Origin: Synechococcales cyanobacterium PMM_0002
GTDB taxonomy: Bacteria; Cyanobacteriota; Cyanobacteriia; Elainellales; Elainellaceae
Reading direction: 5' to 3'
Length of the DNA stretch: 7,379 nucleotides
Assembly (NCBI GenBank): GCA_949127925.1
Contig: CASBQX010000272.1
Coordinates: forward strand, 1 to 7,379
Shown here piece after piece: positions 6,574 through 7,379 of the stretch. The notes beneath the pieces are model-generated. The model was not told the origin of the DNA. It worked only from the letters and a program-made list of their open reading frames with translations, and did not search any database. The first letter of the stretch is position 1; the number at the start of each line of letters is the position of its first letter. The position numbers and the translations under genes are program-made.

Positions 6574-6900
6574 ATGAAACGAGAATATAACAAGCTAATC
6601 CGCGATCGCATTCCCGAAATTATTCAGGCAGCAGGGCAAGAGTGCGCGATAGAAACGATGACTGAGGAAGAATTCCACCAAGCGCTGCGGGCAAAACTGG
6701 TGGAAGAAGCCCAAGAAGCATCGGCAGCAACTTCTACAGAGTTGGTTGCAGAGTTAGCTGACTTGTGTGAAGTCATGGACACTTTGATGGCAGTTTACGG
6801 AATTGATCGTGAGGCAGTGTTGGCAGAACAGAACCGGAGACAGATTGAGCGGGGTGGTTTCAGCCGTCGCATCCGATTGTTGTGGAGTAGGGCAGACTAG
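6574..6900 (+). CDS. MazG-like all-alpha nucleoside triphosphate pyrophosphohydrolase
   Basis: This is a small cytoplasmic protein of the all-alpha NTP pyrophosphohydrolase (MazG/HisE-like) superfamily. These enzymes cleave NTPs or related compounds to NMP and pyrophosphate with Mg2+, often to remove damaged nucleotides. The 108-aa protein opens with YNKLIRDRIPEII (5-17), the hallmark of the group annotated as predicted house-cleaning NTP pyrophosphatases. The metal-binding motif follows as E44-E45-x-x-E48 and E60-x-x-D63. The C-terminus has the usual QxERGGF (90-96). It appears complete and of normal size. The only candidate ribosome binding site is AAGG at 6557-6560, 13 bases before ATG and inside the right-hand target duplication of the adjacent MITE. 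The substrate is not predictable. It could also be named phosphoribosyl-ATP pyrophosphohydrolase-like, but it is not a histidine-pathway HisE by motif or context. Confidence 0.88.
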   Translation: MKREYNKLIRDRIPEIIQAAGQECAIETMTEEEFHQALRAKLVEEAQEASAATSTELVAELADLCEVMDTLMAVYGIDREAVLAEQNRRQIERGGFSRRIRLLWSRAD

Positions 6901-7225
6901 AGGCAGAACGGTTAGGGATAATTCTCTTGAGTCTGAAGAATCTCGATTTACGCAATCAGTACCGCAGCGATCGCACTGGCAAATAGTTTAATCCTTTGAC
7001 ATGCAATATATTGAAGTTTGAGCGAGTCGAGGGATTACGAGCCGAAGATTGGGAAATTGAAGTGTGAGCGATCGCGCATCACAAAAGGAGTATCAGCGAT
7101 CGCGCTTTGAAGACCGTAACCAAAAGCCAGCACCCTAGAATCCGTATGATTAATGCTTTGCCAGGTGGGAAAGGTCTAACTCTAAGCCTCCTGATGAGGG
7201 TAGCCCAACGTACTTCACCAAGCAC
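6901..7225. other. Intergenic region with HIP1 sites, no supported gene
   Basis: Three GCGATCGC octamers occur here (about 6967, 7068 and 7096). The last two are both part of a GCGATCGCGC decamer 28 bp apart. A short open stretch ends at 7066 and would read FERVEGLRAEDWEIEV before a stop; upstream it has no ATG and a stop within about 25 codons, so it may be a gene remnant or chance. No tRNA, terminator or clear promoter was recognised. Confidence 0.5.
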
Positions 7226-7379
7226 TCACCGCGTTAATGCCCAATGTGCCAACCACCCCAGCCCCAAGCCCAAGCAGGAAGTACCCGCCAAAATCAGAGT
7301 TTTGTGAACCGGACTGAAGGATTTGAGCAGCTTGTCCTCGGCCAAAGCCACACCCAAAGCCCCACCTAAAGCCCCAGCC
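7226..7379 (-). CDS. C-terminal fragment of a glycine-rich membrane protein (partial)
   Basis: A minus-strand frame enters at the right edge and stays open for 50 codons to TGA (plus 7226-7228). It begins AGALGGALGVALAEDKLLKS and continues with a second hydrophobic Gly/Leu-rich segment, ILAGTSCLGLGLGWLAHWAL, before ending in Thr-Arg. This reads as two membrane helices joined by a short charged loop. The first is built of tetrapeptides of the type Gly-x-Ala-Leu (small-residue helix packing). The neighbouring minus frame is also open but gives an odd Gly-Trp-Phe-Arg string containing AGG, so it is more likely the shadow. The N-terminus lies outside the window and I do not recognise the family. 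Confidence 0.5.
   Translation of the reverse strand, partial: AGALGGALGVALAEDKLLKSFSPVHKTLILAGTSCLGLGLGWLAHWALTR
7344..7379 (-). repeat. 12-bp tandem repeats encoding Ala-Leu tetrapeptides
   Basis: Three 12-base units run to the window edge on the plus strand: AAAGCCACACCC, AAAGCCCCACCT and AAAGCCCCAGCC, agreeing at 10-11 of 12 positions. On the minus strand in the chosen frame they encode AGAL, GGAL and GVAL. The array may continue beyond the window. Confidence 0.6.

Noticed and set aside
6803..6991. 62-codon plus-strand frame overlapping the MazG-like gene
   Set aside because: It is an out-of-frame shadow of a gene with clear family motifs, and its extension past the stop lacks any recognisable feature.
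6996..7013. TTGACA followed by TATATT as a promoter
   Set aside because: The spacing is only 6 bp, far too short for a -35/-10 pair, and no gene follows.
7107..7307. 66-codon plus-strand frame at the right end
   Set aside because: It begins at TTG without a ribosome binding site, has low-complexity Pro/Lys/Ser composition, and is antisense to the more plausible membrane-protein end.
7217..7379. Alternative minus-strand frame ending in NAVSAW
   Set aside because: It is open, but it starts with Gly-Trp-Phe-Arg strings typical of reading Ala/Leu/Gly codons out of frame and contains AGG. The neighbouring frame gives regular Ala-Leu tetrapeptides and two clean hydrophobic segments.

Overview
The window is cyanobacterial. 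The highly iterated palindrome GCGATCGC occurs about 16 times in 7.4 kb, both inside genes and between them. The gene content also fits: a divergent CoaR/CoaT-type cobalt-efflux locus, an architecture first described in Synechocystis. Two dispersed palindromic repeats of kinds I recall from filamentous cyanobacterial genomes are present. A strain cannot be named from the sequence alone.

Layout. (1) Bases 36-725, plus strand: a short, single-domain bacterial sugar (polyprenyl-phosphate glycosylphospho-) transferase, probably the end of an exopolysaccharide cluster lying to the left. (2) A hairpin at 793-825 separates it from the convergent gene coaT (849-2915, minus strand), a P1B-4 type metal ATPase. 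A 15-bp minisatellite adds five pentapeptides to its cytoplasmic nucleotide-binding region. (3) A 121-bp divergent regulatory region (2916-3036) holds a perfect 10-bp inverted repeat, a coaT promoter with a 20-bp spacer, and a 15-bp tandem repeat. (4) coaR (3037-4149, plus strand) encodes a MerR-type DNA-binding domain fused to a precorrin-8X-isomerase-like domain that ends in Cys-His-Cys. (5) A 60-bp near-perfect palindrome lies just after coaR. (6) Bases 4429-6246, plus strand: a half-size ABC exporter of unknown substrate. (7) A MITE of about 160 bp (6394-6555) with terminal inverted repeats and a target duplication. (8) Bases 6574-6900, plus strand: a small MazG-like all-alpha NTP pyrophosphohydrolase whose start lies 18 bp from the MITE end. 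(9) About 325 bp with no convincing gene, then the 3' end of a minus-strand membrane protein that runs off the window.

How the genes work together. coaR and coaT form a self-contained cobalt-homeostasis module. The regulator is expected to sense excess cobalt, through its tetrapyrrole-enzyme-like domain and C-terminal thiols, and to switch on the divergent efflux pump by distorting a promoter with an over-long spacer. The other genes (sugar transferase, ABC exporter, MazG-like enzyme) show no obvious functional link to cobalt and look like separate transcription units.

The core system is known. What appears less ordinary is the minisatellite inside the ATPase, the tandem-repeat structure of the operator, and the loss of the isomerase's usual His in the sensor. 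I do not see strong evidence for an entirely new system.
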